From: Cobetia marina
Lineage (GTDB): Bacteria; Pseudomonadota; Gammaproteobacteria; Pseudomonadales; Halomonadaceae
Direction: 5' to 3'
Assembly (NCBI RefSeq): GCF_001720485.1
Contig: NZ_CP017114.1
Location: 2,294,001-2,358,000, forward strand
DNA length: 64,000 nucleotides
The translations under genes were made by a program, and so were the position numbers. Numbering within the stretch: position 1 is the stretch's first letter; the number at the start of each line of letters is the position of its first letter. Below the pieces are notes generated by a model, which did not search any database, was not told the origin of the DNA, and was given only the letters and a program-made list of their open reading frames with translations. This document shows, piece by piece, positions 62,470 to 64,000 of this stretch.

Positions 62470-63417
62470 TCAATGCATGCGACCCAACCCACGCAGCAAG
62501 CGCATGGTGACCCACAGAAAGCCCAGCGGGAACAGCACCGTCTGGGTGATGAACAGCATGGTGAGATCGATCACCTTGTCGGTCATGGCATCAAAGCCCT
62601 CGGTGACACTGGTGATCGGCCCGCCGACCCAGCCTTCCATGCTGCCCTTGAACTGCTGCCACCAGCTGCGCTCTTCGTGCTCGCCTCCCACCTGCTTGTC
62701 CGCCACTTCCGCCAGCTGCTGCTGCGTCACGCTCAGCTGCGCCATCTGCGCATCTCGGCTGTCATCGAGAAAGGCCTGGCCTGCCACACCACTGGCCAGC
62801 GCGACACTGAGCACGGCAAAGCGCAGCGCGATGCCCCATAGCGCCAGGCGCACGAGTGCCTGCTGCCACCAGGGAGGGACGCGCCCGGCTTCGCTGTCTG
62901 CCCGCCTGCCCTCGGCCAGCAGGCCGAACACCGCCAGCAGGCAGGCCACGGTGGTCATGCTCTTGATGATCACGGAACCGGAGATGCCCAGCAGCAATTT
63001 CTGCAGCGCCAATGAGCCGGTCGCCGCGAACATCACCCACGAGAAGCGCTCGATCATGTCATTGGCGGGGTCCAGCGCCTCCCCGGGCGAGACCTGAAAT
63101 ACCTGCAGGTCGATGGTCGAGGACTGCAGCACCGAGATGGTCGCGTTCAGGCCCTTGGCGATGGCGAAGGCACTGAAGGCCTGCCCCAGGGTGGCATCGA
63201 TGACATCGCGTGCCCACTGCTGGGGCAGCTCCCACCAGGCAAGCACTGCCATTACCAGCAGGATGGCGATCAGGAAGGCGCGGGGTATTCGCGCGTCAGT
63301 GGGTGCGCCGGGGGCGGCAGGCAGGCGCACGCCAGCATGTCTCGCGAAAGGCGTGGAGGAGACGGCAGACGTGGCCGGCGTGGGAGAAGCGGAATCGTCA
63401 GAATCATGAGGTGACAT
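62470..63417 (-). CDS. hypothetical membrane protein
   Basis: The protein has 315 residues from ATG 63417, with TTGGAG six bases upstream; an in-frame start at 63453 is not needed. I do not recognise a named family. After a Ser/Ala/Pro-rich cytoplasmic N-terminus there are about five hydrophobic segments: FLIAILLVMAVLAWW, FSWVMFAATGSLALQKLLLG, SMTTVACLLAVFGLL, ALWGIALRFAVLSVALASG and TMLFITQTVLFPLGFLWV. The stretch between the last two is soluble and coiled-coil-like (SVTQQQLAEVADKQV). It may be a channel or stress-related membrane protein; no function is assigned. Confidence 0.72.
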   Translation of the reverse strand: MSPHDSDDSASPTPATSAVSSTPFARHAGVRLPAAPGAPTDARIPRAFLIAILLVMAVLAWWELPQQWARDVIDATLGQAFSAFAIAKGLNATISVLQSSTIDLQVFQVSPGEALDPANDMIERFSWVMFAATGSLALQKLLLGISGSVIIKSMTTVACLLAVFGLLAEGRRADSEAGRVPPWWQQALVRLALWGIALRFAVLSVALASGVAGQAFLDDSRDAQMAQLSVTQQQLAEVADKQVGGEHEERSWWQQFKGSMEGWVGGPITSVTEGFDAMTDKVIDLTMLFITQTVLFPLGFLWVTMRLLRGLGRMH

Positions 63418-63769
63418 GCAAGGCTCCAACAGGGCAAATCCGCATGATGCCACCGGGCTTGCTGACTGTCGTCATCGCCCGGCAATCACCGGCCCCATTC
63501 ATGTCCCTGTCGCCTCGCTCCGCCCAGCTCTCTCTTCTCCCTGCCCCCCGTCCCTATCAGCGCCCGTCCCTATCAGCCCACGCACCGCTCAGCCCTCTCG
63601 TGCCAAGCCCTTTCCTGACAGCCTCGCTCAGAGGTAATGCACCGCGATGACTCAAGCGCACCGTAATGCGGCAAGCATGACAATTGGTCATCACCACCCC
63701 ACATTCGCGAGCCAGATGTCACCTTCCGTGATGCTATCGATGAACAAATGCCGCGATTGGCGTGATCTT

Positions 63770-63783
63770 CTGACATTTGTCAG
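63770..63783. promoter_or_regulatory. palindrome, possible enhancer-binding-protein site
   Basis: CTGACATTTGTCAG is a perfect 6-2-6 inverted repeat. It lies 145 bp upstream of the sigma-54 promoter, the distance at which activators of that promoter class usually bind. The same TGACAAATG half-site recurs twice downstream near 63963 and 63985. Confidence 0.6.
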
Positions 63784-63926
63784 GCACTGAACTCCGCACA
63801 TCAGCGGCTCCACGGTCTCACATGTGCAACTCCGGAGACGCATGCGCGCATTCTCAACGGAAAACAGCGCCCTAATCTTGCACGTAGTTCATTGAAATAA
63901 TTGGGAAAATTTCTCATGCGGCGAAA

Positions 63927-63942
63927 TGGCACACGGCTTGCA
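63927..63942 (+). promoter_or_regulatory. sigma-54 (RpoN) promoter pointing out of the window
   Basis: TGGCAC-ACGGC-TTGCA fits the -24/-12 consensus exactly, with GG and GC separated by 10 bp. Transcription would start about 12 bp after the TTGCA and run rightward beyond the window. Confidence 0.85.
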
Positions 63943-64000
63943 GAGTCATCCCCGTAGCGCGATGACAAATGACAGCCTCAAAACTGACAAATGAAAGACA

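Larger units (their letters stand above)
63418..64000. other. gene-free right edge of the window
   Basis: No gene is supported in these 583 bp. It holds a 14-bp direct repeat CCCGTCCCTATCAG at 63547-63560 and 63563-63576, a perfect palindrome at 63770-63783, a sigma-54 promoter at 63927-63942 and two TGACAAATGA-like repeats at about 63963 and 63985. The promoter points right, so its gene begins beyond position 64000. Confidence 0.65.

Noticed and set aside
63573..63776. A 67-residue minus-strand frame at the right edge, and plus-strand frames from 63210 and 63416
   Set aside because: They cross the repeat and promoter features, have no ribosome site and look like non-coding translation.

Overview
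The window is a GC-rich chromosomal segment that looks gammaproteobacterial and most like the Halomonadaceae (Halomonas/Cobetia type). That assignment is an inference from gene content: an FDH3-type formate dehydrogenase, a selD fused to an NADH-dehydrogenase-like domain, DUF1244 and DUF3581 proteins, and a LapB/LapC-type secretion system. About 40 protein genes are supported. I found no rRNA, tRNA, CRISPR array, insertion sequence or prophage.

Region 1 (1-9020) is molybdoenzyme metabolism: the end of a 4Fe-4S protein, a TorD-like chaperone, a small Tat-targeted FDH protein, the FDH alpha (Cys, not Sec), beta and gamma subunits, and a terminator. A second operon follows with DUF1244, moaB and moeA. 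An exported alpha-carbonic anhydrase (9213-10007) stands alone with its own terminator.

Region 2 (10494-30779) is a surface-adhesion module. It holds a 5,099-residue BapA-like RTX adhesin encoded in 15.3 kb, then a TolC-like outer-membrane protein, a LapB-like ABC exporter and a LapC/HlyD-like adaptor, the last three overlapping by ATGA. The adhesin carries three nested families of tandem repeats, including a C-family array of exactly ten units in two lengths (327 and 339 bp). A duplicated, unrecognised domain precedes each of its two RTX blocks.

Region 3 (30795-40901) is mixed housekeeping: acpH carrying an in-frame 18-bp minisatellite, selD fusion, DUF3581, a translationally coupled FAN1-like nuclease and DinG/XPD-like iron-sulfur helicase pair with a possible degenerate LexA box, and puuE-type allantoinase.

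Region 4 (41015-46984) is a minus-strand polar amino-acid ABC transporter operon (binding protein, two permeases, ATPase) ending in an amidase, with an RpiR-family regulator upstream. A coupled pair of unrecognised genes follows (47409-48337), closed by a perfect 19-bp-stem bidirectional terminator.

Region 5 (48477-61079) is purine catabolism and salvage. A RutR-like TetR regulator is divergent from xdhA-xdhB-xdhC-guaD, followed by a nitroreductase, an ABM-domain protein, an NCS2 xanthine/uracil-type permease and a 5'-nucleotidase lipoprotein. The rutR-like/xdhA gap contains a near-perfect RutR-type palindrome, so the regulator probably controls xanthine dehydrogenase directly. MoaB/MoeA in region 1 would supply cofactor to both FDH and XDH, and puuE in region 3 belongs to the same purine pathway.

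Region 6 (61080-64000) has a low-GC orphan gene, an Lrp/AsnC regulator, an unrecognised membrane protein, and a gene-free right edge. That edge carries a textbook sigma-54 promoter with a palindrome about 145 bp upstream, pointing out of the window.
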